Origin: Shouchella hunanensis | GTDB lineage: Bacteria > Bacillota > Bacilli > Bacillales > Bacillaceae_D | DNA: 64,000 nt | Assembly: GCF_028735875.1 (NCBI RefSeq) | Contig: NZ_CP117834.1 | Span: forward strand, 2,282,001 to 2,346,000 | Reading direction: 5' to 3' | Part shown: positions 8,470 to 17,732 of the stretch, piece by piece | Position numbering within the stretch: position 1 is the stretch's first letter | Layout of the letters: the number at the start of each line of letters is the position of its first letter | Notes under the pieces: generated by a model | What the model was told of the DNA's origin: nothing | Seen by the model: the letters and a program-made list of their open reading frames with translations, nothing else | The model's database searches: none | Program-made: the position numbers and the translations under genes

Positions 8470-9096
8470 TTAACGTGCCAACAGCTCTTTTTTTAGTTGA
8501 TATGAAAATAAAAATTCAAAGGCTTCTAAATGTTTTTTAGCTTCAAATCCATTTCGTCCCCACGCAGTAATGCCATGGTTACGAATTAACACCCCATAAA
8601 TGCCAGGGTGAATTCGATTGGCAACGGCATCTGCAAGCTTAGTAAGATCGGCGTAATTTTCAACAATCGGAACCGTTAATGCACCGTCTTCCTCCCAAAT
8701 TTGAAAGGCTTTAATAAGCTCTTGGTTTCGAAAAACAATCTCACCTTTGTCCCCGTAAAGATCGGAAATAAGGTTGTTATCAACCGTGTGGATGTGAAGG
8801 GAGCACCCTGCATCCGTTTGCTCATAAATGCGTTGGTGAAGCACTGTTTCAGCTGATGGTTTTAATGGTGTTGTTTGAACTGGTTGGCTATCTTTACCAA
8901 CAAGAAGAAAGTCTTCAGATGTTCGCTTACGTTTGTCCTTTCCACTAGCTGTCACAAGAAAAGTGAGAGGATCAGTGGATACTTTGATGGACAAATTTCC
9001 ACTCGTACCAGGAAACCAATCCCGTTCAGCAAGCTCATCTTTAATGGCTGCTAATTCATCCCATTTTTGTGTAAGAGAAAGTTGTCCAGTAGTCAT
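8470..9096 (-). CDS. mtnB: Methylthioribulose-1-phosphate dehydratase MtnB
   Basis: A 208-residue class II aldolase-fold enzyme. [12 protein letters not shown] (about residues 28-39) is the family phosphate-binding motif and LHIHTVDN (about 99-106) provides metal histidines, with a third in [12 protein letters not shown]. It dehydrates 5-methylthioribulose-1-phosphate to 2,3-diketo-5-methylthiopentyl-1-phosphate. The start codon overlaps the mtnX stop by 4 bases (ATGA), which indicates translational coupling. In the Bacillus pathway it acts before MtnW although its gene lies after it. Confidence 0.95.
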   Translation of the reverse strand: MTTGQLSLTQKWDELAAIKDELAERDWFPGTSGNLSIKVSTDPLTFLVTASGKDKRKRTSEDFLLVGKDSQPVQTTPLKPSAETVLHQRIYEQTDAGCSLHIHTVDNNLISDLYGDKGEIVFRNQELIKAFQIWEEDGALTVPIVENYADLTKLADAVANRIHPGIYGVLIRNHGITAWGRNGFEAKKHLEAFEFLFSYQLKKELLAR

Positions 9097-9758
9097 CGCG
9101 TCACTCCTAATGTTTGTAAGGCATCTACAACGGTATGGAACTGTTCAAAGCGCGTATAAGGGAGCTGAAGAGCTTTGCATTTGTCTTCCAGATAGTCCCC
9201 ACATACAAAAACATGGTCGGCGATTTTTGCTGCTTCAAGATCGGTTATGGAATCCCCAATAACAATTCGATAATAGGAATCTTCTGGGTACTGACGTAAA
9301 ATAGATGGTTTGCAGCAACCGCAGTCATTTCCGCAATGTTGGTCACAGGCATGGGGCCACGTAATGTGAATTGTGTCACCACTAAAATCGCTGCCATTGC
9401 AATAGAGCTCTCCGTTTAATGGGTACGCCTTCAACATCGGCTCTACAAAAAAATCAATTCCGCCGCTGACAATGTGAAGGGGAATATTTTGACGGTTGGT
9501 TTCATCGACAAAGTCGGCAAATCCAGAACGAATGGTTGCTTGTTGAACGAATGCACGAATCGCTTCTTTTTTTGAAGAAGGAATTAAATGAAACATGTCG
9601 CCAACACCAGAGCGAATGGAACGCTTTTGCGCGAGTATGTCATTTTTTATCTCTTCCCATTCTGGTGGAGCAAAAGCAGCCATAATGGCCATGATGTTGT
9701 CTTTCGTTGTTATGGTTCCATCAAAATCACAGAATAGGACAGGTTGGCGTTGCGTCAT
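9093..9758 (-). CDS. mtnX: 2-hydroxy-3-keto-5-methylthiopentenyl-1-phosphate phosphatase MtnX
   Basis: A HAD-superfamily phosphatase of 221 residues. [13 protein letters not shown] (about residues 9-21) holds the nucleophile aspartate and [14 protein letters not shown] (about 167-180) the motif III/IV acidic residues. It removes phosphate from the MtnW product to give acireductone. An upstream GTG at 9773 gives five extra residues, but the ATG at 9758 follows GGGAGGAAAAGG and overlaps the mtnW stop as ATGA, so it is preferred. This MtnW plus MtnX route is the Bacillus version; most other bacteria use a fused MtnC. Confidence 0.95.
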   Translation of the reverse strand: MTQRQPVLFCDFDGTITTKDNIMAIMAAFAPPEWEEIKNDILAQKRSIRSGVGDMFHLIPSSKKEAIRAFVQQATIRSGFADFVDETNRQNIPLHIVSGGIDFFVEPMLKAYPLNGELYCNGSDFSGDTIHITWPHACDQHCGNDCGCCKPSILRQYPEDSYYRIVIGDSITDLEAAKIADHVFVCGDYLEDKCKALQLPYTRFEQFHTVVDALQTLGVTR

Positions 9759-10945
9759 CCTTTTCCTCCCCACTGTTCAAGAGCTGCCGCGAGTTCAGTC
9801 TTTTTATAGGCGGCATCGGTTAACTGGGAATTGGTTAAAACTGCATCAATAGCTTGACGAAAAGCTGTTGCACCAGCGGCAGCACCATGAGGATGCCCGT
9901 GAACACCGCCTCCAGCATTAATAACAGATTCTTTTCCGAAATCTTCAACCAATTGAGGAACAAGCCCTGGATGAATTCCTGCGGATGGAACAGGAAAAGA
10001 AGGGCGATAAACCGTTGATTCAGTTAAAGCAGATGCGATTGCCGTTGTTTCCTTTTTCTTTAGGGCAACATTTCCGTATGGGGATGGAAATAGGACAAGG
10101 TCAGCGCCTGCCGCCCGTAACAGTGTACCTAGCAATACTTTGTTAGAAATGCCATACTCATCTGAAGCCGTTAATGCTCCAGATACTGCTGGATGAGCCA
10201 TAATCGGTAGTTGAATGTCAGGATCTTCTGCGAGGGCTTGTAGCACATCTAGTCCATAAGCGAACACATTAAGCAAGAGTGCTGATGCACCGAGCTGCTT
10301 AGCTTGACGTGCTTTTTCTCGTAATTCATAGGTACGGCCACTTAGATTAACAGCGTATAATACCCGCTTGCCGGTTTCCTGTTCAACTTGGTCGAGTATG
10401 CGTTTTCCTCGTTTAACACGCTCTTCAAACGGCGTAAGAGGGTTATCAAACAAAATTTCATCATCTTTAACAAGGTCAACGCCGCCACAGGCTTGCGCAT
10501 AAAGCTGTTGTTCAAATTCATCCAGACCCTTGCCGATCATTCCTTTAAAAATACTCATGACGAGCGGACGGTCATAAACACCAATTAGCTCACGAATACC
10601 TTCTATTCCAAAGGATGGTCCGGGGAATTGGCTAGCAACATCTTCGCTAAACGAGAGATCAATGAGCTTAATGGTGCCATCTAATGACAGTTTCCCAAAA
10701 ACGGTTGTTAAAATAGCGGGAATGTCATGGCTGAAATTGGCTGAGGGGTAGCGCACTGTAAGAATTCCACTTTTACCGTCGTCTTGAACATCTACAACCA
10801 CACCTTTATGCTTGTGAAGTTGTTGCTTTTCAAGTGTTGGCAAGTTCGTCCATGAACCAACCGTTAGTCCAAGAGCAATGTTTTCTGCTTTTTTATGTAA
10901 ATCTCCACCACTTGGAACAAGATAAGTCGCTGTCACATCGCTCAT
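9755..10945 (-). CDS. mtnW: 2,3-diketo-5-methylthiopentyl-1-phosphate enolase MtnW (RuBisCO-like protein)
   Basis: A RuBisCO-like protein of 396 residues (B. subtilis MtnW is about 414). The active-site loop [16 protein letters not shown] (about residues 154-169) carries the K-x-D-E type metal and carbamate set of the family. It enolises 2,3-diketo-5-methylthiopentyl-1-phosphate in methionine salvage. The open frame reaches much further upstream, to 11164, but that extension is translated riboswitch sequence. The true start [10 protein letters not shown] at 10945 has an AAAGGGG ribosome site. First gene of the leftward salvage operon under a SAM-I riboswitch. Confidence 0.95.
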   Translation of the reverse strand: MSDVTATYLVPSGGDLHKKAENIALGLTVGSWTNLPTLEKQQLHKHKGVVVDVQDDGKSGILTVRYPSANFSHDIPAILTTVFGKLSLDGTIKLIDLSFSEDVASQFPGPSFGIEGIRELIGVYDRPLVMSIFKGMIGKGLDEFEQQLYAQACGGVDLVKDDEILFDNPLTPFEERVKRGKRILDQVEQETGKRVLYAVNLSGRTYELREKARQAKQLGASALLLNVFAYGLDVLQALAEDPDIQLPIMAHPAVSGALTASDEYGISNKVLLGTLLRAAGADLVLFPSPYGNVALKKKETTAIASALTESTVYRPSFPVPSAGIHPGLVPQLVEDFGKESVINAGGGVHGHPHGAAAGATAFRQAIDAVLTNSQLTDAAYKKTELAAALEQWGGKG

Positions 10946-10975
10946 CGAAATAGCCCCTTTCGTTATGCTTACAAA

Positions 10976-11012
10976 TAAAAACGTCCCCTTCGTATGAGGA
11001 AGAGGACGTGTC
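10976..11012 (-). terminator. Riboswitch-controlled terminator before mtnW
   Basis: On the minus strand, ACGTCC and GGACGT flank a paired inner stem, followed by TTTTTATTT, between the SAM-I aptamer and the mtnW ribosome site. SAM binding would favour this terminator. Confidence 0.85.
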
Positions 11013-11037
11013 GCGTGTATACAACAAAAGTCGTGTC

Positions 11038-11151
11038 CTCTTATCTGCCACGCACAATGCGCGAGAGAATTAGCACCTTGAATCAGTCTAGCGACTGAAA
11101 CAGGTTGCCGGGCTTCAACGGGCTCGTCCCTCCACCTGCTCTTTATAAGAG
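11038..11151 (-). promoter_or_regulatory. SAM-I (S-box) riboswitch controlling mtnWXBDE
   Basis: Read on the minus strand, the segment contains the S-box landmarks in order: CTCTTATA (P1), GGTGGAGGGAC, GATGAAGCCCGGCAACC-like GTTGAAGCCCGGCAACC, AAGGTGCTAATTCTC and a closing AGATAAGAG (P1'). It is followed by a terminator. High SAM should stop transcription of the salvage genes. The 93-residue and extended mtnW open frames crossing this region are not genes. Confidence 0.95.
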
Positions 11152-11348
11152 TTGTATCTTTCATTCAATTAAGAATCGTTGGAATAGATTATGACAGGGT
11201 TCTGGTGGCACGTCAATCTTTTTTTCGTCTTTCGTAAAACGATTCCAATAGGCCGTTCTTTTGTAAACCGTTTGTATTTTTTGAAAAAAGAGTATTGACA
11301 AATAACGGAGCTGCATTTTATGATTACTCCCAACACAATAAAATATTG

Positions 11349-11488
11349 CTCTTATCGAGAGTTGGCTGAGGGATTTGGCCCTTTGACGCCCAGCAACCGA
11401 CCGTCCATATACCATTTTATGGAAACCTCTTAGAAGGTGCAAGGCACGGTGCTACATCCAACAGGTTAAATCACCTGAGAGATAAGAG
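11349..11488 (+). promoter_or_regulatory. SAM-I (S-box) riboswitch controlling mtnKA
   Basis: On the plus strand: CTCTTATCGAGAG (P1), TTGGCTGAGGGA, TGACGCCCAGCAACC, AAGGCACGGTGCTACATCC and closing GAGATAAGAG (P1'). A strong terminator follows at 11508. It is divergent to the mtnW riboswitch, 197 bases away, so both halves of the pathway respond to SAM separately. The P3 arm is longer than in the mtnW copy. Confidence 0.95.
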
Positions 11489-11507
11489 ACGGACTATGTA
11501 TGCTACC

Positions 11508-11538
11508 GCCTCTTTCTTGTACATGAAAGAGGCTTTTT
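11508..11538 (+). terminator. Riboswitch-controlled terminator before mtnK
   Basis: GCCTCTTTC and GAAAGAGGC form a perfect 9-bp stem over an 8-base loop, followed by TTTTT, 65 bases before the mtnK start. Confidence 0.92.
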
Positions 11539-11603
11539 ATATGAAATGATGGTGTTAGGTGCAAGGAGAGTTGATACAAGCAAACGAATGAGGAGGAAAA
11601 ACG

Positions 11604-12833
11604 ATGACGAAACAAGAATGGCCGGCAGCCATTATGACAGAAACAGAAGTGGTTACGTATGTAAAAGAAGCGTTTGGTTTTTTTAATAAGGATGCTCGCC
11701 TTGTCTGCAAGGAAATTGGAGATGGTAACTTAAATTATGTGTTTCGTGTGCATGATGAAGAGAGTAAGCAGTCATTAATTGTTAAGCAAGCAGGACCGGT
11801 TTCGCGTCTTTCGGATGAATTCGTTGTCTCTCCAGATCGCAATCGAATAGAGACGGATATACTTCGGTTGCAAGGGAAGCTCGCTCCTGGGTTTGTACCG
11901 AAAGTATACCATTATGATCGGGACAAGAACTGCGTCGTTATGGAAGATTTATCGGATTTTACAATCTTACGAACCGCTTTATTAAACAGACAACAATTCC
12001 CTCAGCTCGCTGAACACCTCTCAACATTTCTTGTGGAAACCCTTGTGTCAACGTCTGATCTTGTTCTGGATCACAAAGCAAAAAAAGAACTAGTAAAATC
12101 CTATACAAATCCAGAATTATGCGAAATTACAGAAGATCTTGTTTACACGGAACCTTTTTTTCCACATCCACGAAACGATGTTTTTCAAGGAACAAAGTCT
12201 TTTGTTGAAAAAGAAATTTGGGGAGATCGACAATTAGCTCTGGAAACAGCGAAGCTTAAATTCCAGTTCCTGACGAATGCGCAAGCGTTACTCCATGGTG
12301 ATTTACATACAGGCTCCATTTTTGTTACATCATTAGAAACAAAAGTCATTGACCCTGAATTTGCTTTTTATGGACCAGCTGGCTATGACATTGGCAACAT
12401 TATCGCAAACTTTATTTTTGCGTATACGAACAGTGTCTACACAAGTGAAGGGGAAGAAGCATTTCAAGACTATCTTCTACACACAATTGAAACATTAGTT
12501 GATCAGTTTAGAAAGAAGTTTATTACGGCGTTTCAGGAGAAAACAACAGAAAGAGTGGCTCACTATGAAGGGTTTCTAGAACACTACTTACAAAGTGTTT
12601 TAGAAGATGCGGTAGCGGTTGTAGGTTTGGAACTATGTCGCCGAATCATTGGCATTGCAAAAGTCGTGGACCTAACAAGTATCGCAGACAGTCAAGCCCG
12701 TAGTGAAGCTGAAATCGCATGCTTAACCCTAGGAAAGACGTTTATTTTAAATCGTAGCGATTATCAAACAGGTCATGGGATTGTCGAAGCGATTAGAGGA
12801 GTCGGAAGCTATGTCAACCATTCAATCAGTTAA
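11604..12833 (+). CDS. mtnK: Methylthioribose kinase MtnK
   Basis: A 409-residue kinase of the APH/choline-kinase fold (B. subtilis MtnK about 397). [13 protein letters not shown] (about residues 230-242) is the catalytic loop with D and [16 protein letters not shown] (about 252-267) the metal-binding segment. It phosphorylates 5-methylthioribose at C1 with ATP, the entry step of salvage. A GAGGAGG ribosome site precedes the ATG. It is the first gene of the rightward unit below its own SAM-I riboswitch, and its last 23 bases overlap mtnA. Confidence 0.95.
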   Translation: MTKQEWPAAIMTETEVVTYVKEAFGFFNKDARLVCKEIGDGNLNYVFRVHDEESKQSLIVKQAGPVSRLSDEFVVSPDRNRIETDILRLQGKLAPGFVPKVYHYDRDKNCVVMEDLSDFTILRTALLNRQQFPQLAEHLSTFLVETLVSTSDLVLDHKAKKELVKSYTNPELCEITEDLVYTEPFFPHPRNDVFQGTKSFVEKEIWGDRQLALETAKLKFQFLTNAQALLHGDLHTGSIFVTSLETKVIDPEFAFYGPAGYDIGNIIANFIFAYTNSVYTSEGEEAFQDYLLHTIETLVDQFRKKFITAFQEKTTERVAHYEGFLEHYLQSVLEDAVAVVGLELCRRIIGIAKVVDLTSIADSQARSEAEIACLTLGKTFILNRSDYQTGHGIVEAIRGVGSYVNHSIS

Positions 12834-13860
12834 GTTAACGAGTGAAGATACACTCGTCATCCTTGATCAAACGCTTCTGCCAGGCGAAATCGTGTATCGA
12901 ACATTAACAACACAAGAAGATGTTTGGCAAGCCATTGTTGCCTTGCAAGTGAGAGGAGCACCAGCTATCGGGATTGCCGCGGCTTATGGTGCCTACGTGG
13001 AACTCGTCCGGCATCCTTACGTTACAGTTGCTGAGCTTCGGCATACGTTTGCTAATGTAAAAGCATACCTTCTTTCATCTCGTCCGACTGCGGTAAACTT
13101 GGCATGGGCGCTAGAACGGTTGGAGAAGATTGTTCAGCAGTCGTGGGGAAGAGTAGAAGACGTACTACAAGCGGTTCGTGAAGAAGCGGAAGCCATTCGT
13201 ACAGAAGATGCACAAGTTTGCGAAGCCATTGGCAGGCATACCCTTACACTACTAAAAAAAGAAGATGGGATCTTAACCCACTGTAATGCAGGTGGCATTG
13301 CAACAGCAAAATATGGAACTGCCCTTGCACCACTTTTTCTTGGGAATGAACAAAACTATTCCTTTCGTGTGTATGCTGATGAAACACGACCACTCCTTCA
13401 AGGAGCACGGCTTACCGCTTGGGAACTTCAGCAAGCGAACATTGATGTGACATTAATTTGTGATAATATGGCGTCAATTGTTATGCAGCAAGGCAAAATT
13501 AATGCTGTACTTGTCGGCTGTGACAGAGTCGCTGCTAATGGGGACACAGCAAATAAAATCGGCACGTCAGGATTAGCGATACTCGCCAACCATTACGGCA
13601 TCCCCTTTTACGTCTGTGCACCCACATCCACCATTGATTGGAGCTGTCGAACAGGAGCGGACATTGAAATTGAAGAGCGTTCAGGTATAGAAATAACCGA
13701 TTCTTGGTATGAACAGCCGATGGCGCCACCGGCTGTAAAGACATACAACCCAGCTTTTGACGTAACAGACAACGCGTTAATTACAGCCATTATTACGGAG
13801 CATGGCATTGTTCGACCGGCATATAAAGAAAACCTTGCCGGACACCTTCAAGTGACCTGA
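12811..13860 (+). CDS. mtnA: Methylthioribose-1-phosphate isomerase MtnA
   Basis: A 349-residue protein of the eIF2B-alpha-like isomerase family. [14 protein letters not shown] (about residues 46-59), [12 protein letters not shown] (about 152-163; catalytic Cys in HCNAGG) and [18 protein letters not shown] (about 235-252; catalytic Asp) are diagnostic. It isomerises methylthioribose-1-phosphate to the ribulose form used by MtnB. The frame is open to 12775, but MSTIQSVKL at 12811 follows GAGGAG at a proper distance. Overlaps mtnK by 23 bases, indicating translational coupling. Confidence 0.95.
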   Translation: MSTIQSVKLTSEDTLVILDQTLLPGEIVYRTLTTQEDVWQAIVALQVRGAPAIGIAAAYGAYVELVRHPYVTVAELRHTFANVKAYLLSSRPTAVNLAWALERLEKIVQQSWGRVEDVLQAVREEAEAIRTEDAQVCEAIGRHTLTLLKKEDGILTHCNAGGIATAKYGTALAPLFLGNEQNYSFRVYADETRPLLQGARLTAWELQQANIDVTLICDNMASIVMQQGKINAVLVGCDRVAANGDTANKIGTSGLAILANHYGIPFYVCAPTSTIDWSCRTGADIEIEERSGIEITDSWYEQPMAPPAVKTYNPAFDVTDNALITAIITEHGIVRPAYKENLAGHLQVT

Positions 13861-13915
13861 TAGGGTGTATGATAGAGAAAAAGCACAAATAAAAAATACG
13901 TAGCACTGTGAAAAT

Positions 13916-14075
13916 GGTGCGGGCCCGAAGCAAACATAACATGCCTAGGAGACCCGCACCATTTTTTTCGACTCAACATGTAACAATGTGTATAGGTATT
14001 GCTGGAAAGCCTTTCTGAAGGATGAATGTATGGTAATATTTAGGGGTATGAAGATGACGTTAGCCTTTTTTCGTG
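13916..14075 (+). promoter_or_regulatory. Type I-C CRISPR leader, copy 2 (relic locus)
   Basis: This 160-nt block is homologous to the leaders at 4548 and 18501: GGTGCGGGCCCGAAGC, then CTAGGAGACCCGCACC, TGTAACAATGTGTA and GGTAATATTTAGGGG. It leads directly into a single degenerate repeat rather than an array. It follows the mtnA stop by 55 bases. Confidence 0.8.
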
Positions 14076-14107
14076 ATCGCAATTAATAGAAGTGCGTGAA
14101 TTGAGAT
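14076..14107 (+). CRISPR. Solitary degenerate CRISPR repeat (array relic)
   Basis: A 32-nt sequence beginning ATCGCAATTAA and ending TAGAAGTGCGTGAATTGAGAT lies exactly where the first repeat should follow the leader. Its 16-base core TAGAAGTGCGTGAATT is identical to the degenerate terminal repeat of array 3 (19123-19154). It therefore looks like the leader-distal repeat of an array whose other repeats and spacers are gone. Confidence 0.75.
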
Positions 14108-14133
14108 AAGAGATTTTTAAGGAGTTGAGCAGA

Positions 14134-14847
14134 ATGAACAAAAGCAAGCTATTGCTGGTGGTTGTTCTTTCCATGCTGGTAGGAGGATGTGGCCAAATGG
14201 ATAGCTCACTAGAAGAAGAAGCAGAAAAAACGCCAGCGGAAATGGATCCTGCAGATGTGCCACAAATTGATGCGTTTCAAAATGAGTATTCCCGAGAACT
14301 GATGGTGTCGACAGAGCCAGTAGCGGAAGGCTTTTATTTAATGCGTTCAAAAATTGACGCCTTTACAATATGGTTTCCAGAAGAGGCTGTGTTTATGGAC
14401 AATGCTTCTGGTGTGGATGGGGACCACTATGAAAAAATTAGTTTTGCTTATGAAAGTGAAGAGGAAAATCGGGGATACTTGATTGATTTTCAATACAATT
14501 ACAGTGGGTATGCTGAAAGGCCAGACTGGTTGTTGGATAATTTACGGAATCGCTGGAGTTATGAGGAAGAATGGAAAGAAATTGATGATGAAAATGGACG
14601 CATATACTATGGATATACAATAGAGGATTTTAAAGGGCATCAAAATCATGTTTTTATGGGCTATAAAGTATCATCCCAAGAAGCGCCTCAAGGAATCGAA
14701 TTTCTTTATATCTCTTCTTGTGTTGATGAAGAAGCCGAAAGTTGCCAGATGGATTTTGAAGAGGAAGAAGAGTATGTTCTTCAGTGGATGAAGTCGATCC
14801 AGTTTTCCGGAACCCGTAGTAATGGAGATGAGACCGATGGCGAATGA
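14134..14847 (+). CDS. Putative lipoprotein, copy A of a tandem pair
   Basis: A 237-residue protein with a type II signal peptide: MNKSK, a hydrophobic core and lipobox VGGC near residues 16-19. After a Glu-rich linker come about 80 residues almost identical to the next lipoprotein (QIDAFQNEYSRELMVSTEP, then TIWFPEEAVFMDN), then a diverged acidic C-terminal half. I do not recognise the family. It should be anchored to the outer face of the membrane. The ATG at 14134 follows AAGGAG by 9 bases; the in-frame TTG at 14125 is less likely. It starts 26 bases after the relic CRISPR repeat. Conserved N-terminal and variable C-terminal halves recall immunity or partner proteins of toxin systems, but that is only a suggestion. 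Confidence 0.75.
   Translation: MNKSKLLLVVVLSMLVGGCGQMDSSLEEEAEKTPAEMDPADVPQIDAFQNEYSRELMVSTEPVAEGFYLMRSKIDAFTIWFPEEAVFMDNASGVDGDHYEKISFAYESEEENRGYLIDFQYNYSGYAERPDWLLDNLRNRWSYEEEWKEIDDENGRIYYGYTIEDFKGHQNHVFMGYKVSSQEAPQGIEFLYISSCVDEEAESCQMDFEEEEEYVLQWMKSIQFSGTRSNGDETDGE
14179..14435 (+). repeat. Near-identical direct repeat, copy A
   Basis: This 257-base segment of lipoprotein copy A is nearly identical, base for base and without gaps, to 15070-15326 in copy B (offset 891). Outside it the two genes diverge quickly downstream. Confidence 0.85.
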
Positions 14848-14917
14848 CAAACGATTAAAAAGACAGACCGATAAGAAAGCAGAATCTAGTAGTTTTTTCT
14901 CTCCAATTGCTTTCTAG
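14837..14917 (+). pseudogene. Relic of the start of the hydrolase-like gene
   Basis: Just inside the end of lipoprotein A begins a 26-codon frame reading MANDKRLKRQTDK, aligned in position and sequence with MTNDELLKKDEVW, the start of the large gene at 15719. It stops at 14917. The arrangement (overlap with the lipoprotein stop, GGAGATGAGACC ahead) copies the junction at 15700-15760, so it is the truncated end of a duplicated lipoprotein-hydrolase unit. Confidence 0.65.
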
Positions 14918-15024
14918 TAACATAAATAGGGAAAATATCACAGGCCTTATGTAGGTGTCGCTATTTTCATAATTATGTTAAGAATGATAAAAAAGCGGTA
15001 GTGAGGCCTAAGGAGTCGAGTAGA

Positions 15025-15729
15025 ATGGTCAAAAGCAAGATATTGTTGGCAATTGTTATTGCCTTGATAGTAGGAGGATGTGGCCAAATGGATAGCTCAC
15101 CAGAAGAAGAAACAGAAAAAACACCAGCAGAAATGGACCCGGCAGATTTGCCGCAAATTGATGCGTTTCAAAATGAGTATTCCCGAGAACTGATGGTGTC
15201 GACAGAGCCAGTAGCGGAAGGCTTTTATTTAATGCGTTCAAAAATTGACGCCTTTACAATATGGTTTCCAGAAGAGGCTGTGTTTATGGACAACGCATCT
15301 GGTGTGGATGGGGACCATTATGAAAAGCTTAGAATTTCCTATGAAAATAAAAATGAAAATCGAGGATATACAGGGAATTTTCAATACCAGTATGGAGGAA
15401 ACGCTAAAAAACCTGAACGTATCTTAGATAATTTAAGGTGGAGATGGGAATTTGAAGAAGAATGGAATGAAGTTGAAGAAGAAGAGGGTACGATATTTTA
15501 CGGAATAAAAAAAATGGCCACAAATGAATATGTTGTAATGGGATATAAAGTCTCTATAAAACAAGCCCCCCAGGTTATAGAATTTGTGTACGATGTTAGC
15601 TGCGTAAACAAACAAGCTGATGGATGTGAGATTAATCTAGAAAAGGAAAAAGAATTTGCTCTTGAATGGGTGAAATCCATTCAGTTTTCCGGAACTCGTG
15701 GCAACGGAGGCGAGACGGATGACGAATGA
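15025..15729 (+). CDS. Putative lipoprotein, copy B of a tandem pair
   Basis: A 234-residue paralogue of the gene at 14134, offset by 891 bases at its start and 882 at its end. It has a type II signal peptide with lipobox VGGC and the same nearly identical N-terminal 100 residues. The C-terminal half differs (for example YGIKKMATNEYVVMGYKVS versus YTIEDFKGHQNHVFMGYKVS) but keeps two cysteines (VSCVNKQADGC) and the ending SIQFSGTR. AAGGAG lies 9 bases before the ATG; the GTG at 15001 is unlikely. The gene overlaps the following hydrolase-like gene by 11 bases, so the two are translated together. Function unknown. Confidence 0.75.
   Translation: MVKSKILLAIVIALIVGGCGQMDSSPEEETEKTPAEMDPADLPQIDAFQNEYSRELMVSTEPVAEGFYLMRSKIDAFTIWFPEEAVFMDNASGVDGDHYEKLRISYENKNENRGYTGNFQYQYGGNAKKPERILDNLRWRWEFEEEWNEVEEEEGTIFYGIKKMATNEYVVMGYKVSIKQAPQVIEFVYDVSCVNKQADGCEINLEKEKEFALEWVKSIQFSGTRGNGGETDDE
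15070..15326 (+). repeat. Near-identical direct repeat, copy B
   Basis: Partner of 14179-14435; same length, offset 891 bases. Confidence 0.85.
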
Positions 15730-17713
15730 CGAATTATTAAAAAAAGACGAAGTTTGGCTTCGTATTACTCAGTTGGAATACAAGATGAAAGATGGAATGT
15801 CAAAAGAGGAATTTGAAAAAGAAGTGCGGCGAATTTATATAGAGGAAACGGGCGAAGAGCTCCCAGCAGACATGAAAGTGTACACTTCAAATGAAAGTAA
15901 CGATTTGGAATCAGATTACGATGGAACAGCAATTTATTTTGAGAACGAAGAGAAAAACATCAATCAGCTTTACGTAATATCACAAGGCTCTAATGATCAG
16001 GGGGATTGGCTGTATAATGCGATTGGCCTGTTCCAAGGAAAAGACGCATCTCAGGCAATTGATACCGATACTTTTGTTGATGAAGCAAAAAGGGCGTTTA
16101 ATATAAACGATGAAGAAATGTTGACAGTCGGTCTAGGTCACTCGCTCGCCAATAATAATAATTTAACGGCTCAAGTGTTGAATGAAAGTTTTGACAAGAT
16201 TTATGGGGTTAATGGCGCGCAAATAAATGCATATCAACTTTACAATATTGATGACCATTTTTATAGAGAAGTCAATCAAAACTTCAATCTACCAAGAACA
16301 AACAAAAATGCCATCTACACCCTTCCCCCTCATGAATTCGAACAATTTGCCATCGAGTACATAGAAGAAAAAATCGACACCGGTTCCATTTACCAACTTC
16401 GTTCGATTAATGACCCCCTTTATGCGTTGATGGAAAATACGCGAGGATTTGTGACGGTTCCGATCGACGCGAAAGAGGGGATTGTAACGAACAAAAATTA
16501 TGCAGGGCTGTCGCCGCTTTTTGCCAATTTGCCAGATGAGGAAATCGCTAAGTGGCAAACGATTTTTATGCCGGCCGCTGATGCGTATGTAACTGATGGG
16601 GTAGATGGTGCACTTGGAGTGCTAGAAGACATGACGGGTCTCAAACGGACGGTGTTTGATGATGTTAGCGAGTTGCAAGCTGATTTTCAAAAGTTAATGG
16701 AATCGGAAACGATTGATTTAGATGAGTACCCTGCCTTTATGCGGGGAGAGATGGCTCGTTCCCATGCGCTTGGGCAAGTAGGGGCGAAAATTCCACAAGC
16801 TTTTGATTTGTTAAGCAAGGCATTGACAGAGTTTGACCATATCAAACAATTCCAGCGGAACATAGGGCCGATCATAGAGACAGTTCAAGGCTTAAACGAT
16901 TCGGCTGAAGAGGTGTTCGGGTATTTGGTTGAGGCTGGCTACATTGATGAGGCTTCGAAAGACAACATTGTCAAAGAATTGAATGGATTGACCGAGTCTT
17001 TGGAAATCCTTAATGATTATGAGCATCTTGAAGATGTGTATAAAGAATATCCGCATTTAATGCGAGATGGAGGAAGTGGACTATTAGGAAGTGACTTGGC
17101 TTTTTTGTTGCTCTTAATTGAACATGGCGAAAAATTATCTGGCCATTGGCAGGCGTTAGAAAAGGAATTGCAGGAAGTCATGAGTGAAATTGGTCATAGC
17201 CACAGTATCCATGAATTGTTGAATGCGCTGAATGCAGAAAACGGAGTCTCGTACTCGAACAATGAAATGATCTTGAGCACTCAGCACGGAGGCGAGGAGA
17301 TCCGTGTTAATTTAAGTACTACGGTCGAAGCGTATTACAACGGTCTAACGATTGTGGAGCAACAACAAGAACAAGTACAAGCGTTTGTGCGTCTGTATGA
17401 GCATGAGGTCGTAGAGGATGTCGAAACCCGAAAAAAGGTGCTTGTCCAAGCGTTTGATGATATGGAAAGCAATCCTAAGGGCTATCAGCACTTGTTAAAT
17501 AAAAGCCATGCGCCTGTAGGCAGCCGTATGGAGCGAATTGTCGTGCATGACCAAATTGGCGGAATCGCATTACCTGAAGGACCAGTGTGGGAAGCGGCTT
17601 TGGTGGAGCAACTGGAAAAGCAACGCACATTTCTTGAAAAGATGCGCGAAGGGATCGAAGAGATTTTTGATGAAGAACATAACGTTGCCGCGATTTTTAC
17701 ACTTTCGGGGTAA
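15719..17713 (+). CDS. Large protein with alpha/beta-hydrolase-like N-terminal domain (DUF6792-like), function unknown
   Basis: A 664-residue protein without signal peptide or membrane helix. Residues about 84-165 look like a lipase-type fold: LYVISQGSNDQGDWLYN (a strand and oxyanion-type region) and then VGLGHSLANNN with a GHSLA nucleophile elbow (Ser142) followed by VNGAQINAYQLYN. From memory this pattern matches the DUF6792 proteins of Bacillus. The rest (about 250-664) is helical and acidic with coiled-coil character. Start at ATG 15719 behind GGAGG, overlapping lipoprotein B; a GTG at 15698 is possible. The gene is followed by a 112-residue helical protein. A surface-associated effector or lipase-like enzyme handled by the lipoprotein is one reading; no C-terminal toxin domain is recognisable. 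Confidence 0.6.
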   Translation: MTNDELLKKDEVWLRITQLEYKMKDGMSKEEFEKEVRRIYIEETGEELPADMKVYTSNESNDLESDYDGTAIYFENEEKNINQLYVISQGSNDQGDWLYNAIGLFQGKDASQAIDTDTFVDEAKRAFNINDEEMLTVGLGHSLANNNNLTAQVLNESFDKIYGVNGAQINAYQLYNIDDHFYREVNQNFNLPRTNKNAIYTLPPHEFEQFAIEYIEEKIDTGSIYQLRSINDPLYALMENTRGFVTVPIDAKEGIVTNKNYAGLSPLFANLPDEEIAKWQTIFMPAADAYVTDGVDGALGVLEDMTGLKRTVFDDVSELQADFQKLMESETIDLDEYPAFMRGEMARSHALGQVGAKIPQAFDLLSKALTEFDHIKQFQRNIGPIIETVQGLNDSAEEVFGYLVEAGYIDEASKDNIVKELNGLTESLEILNDYEHLEDVYKEYPHLMRDGGSGLLGSDLAFLLLLIEHGEKLSGHWQALEKELQEVMSEIGHSHSIHELLNALNAENGVSYSNNEMILSTQHGGEEIRVNLSTTVEAYYNGLTIVEQQQEQVQAFVRLYEHEVVEDVETRKKVLVQAFDDMESNPKGYQHLLNKSHAPVGSRMERIVVHDQIGGIALPEGPVWEAALVEQLEKQRTFLEKMREGIEEIFDEEHNVAAIFTLSG

Positions 17714-17732
17714 TTAGGAAGGAGGATGAGTC

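Noticed and set aside
10946..11164. Extended N terminus of mtnW (73 extra residues)
   Set aside because: The extension translates the terminator and SAM-I aptamer; the internal ATG at 10945 has a ribosome site and fits the family N terminus.
11161..11442. 93-residue minus-strand open frame
   Set aside because: It crosses the SAM-I riboswitch of mtnKA and has no ribosome site or protein-like composition.
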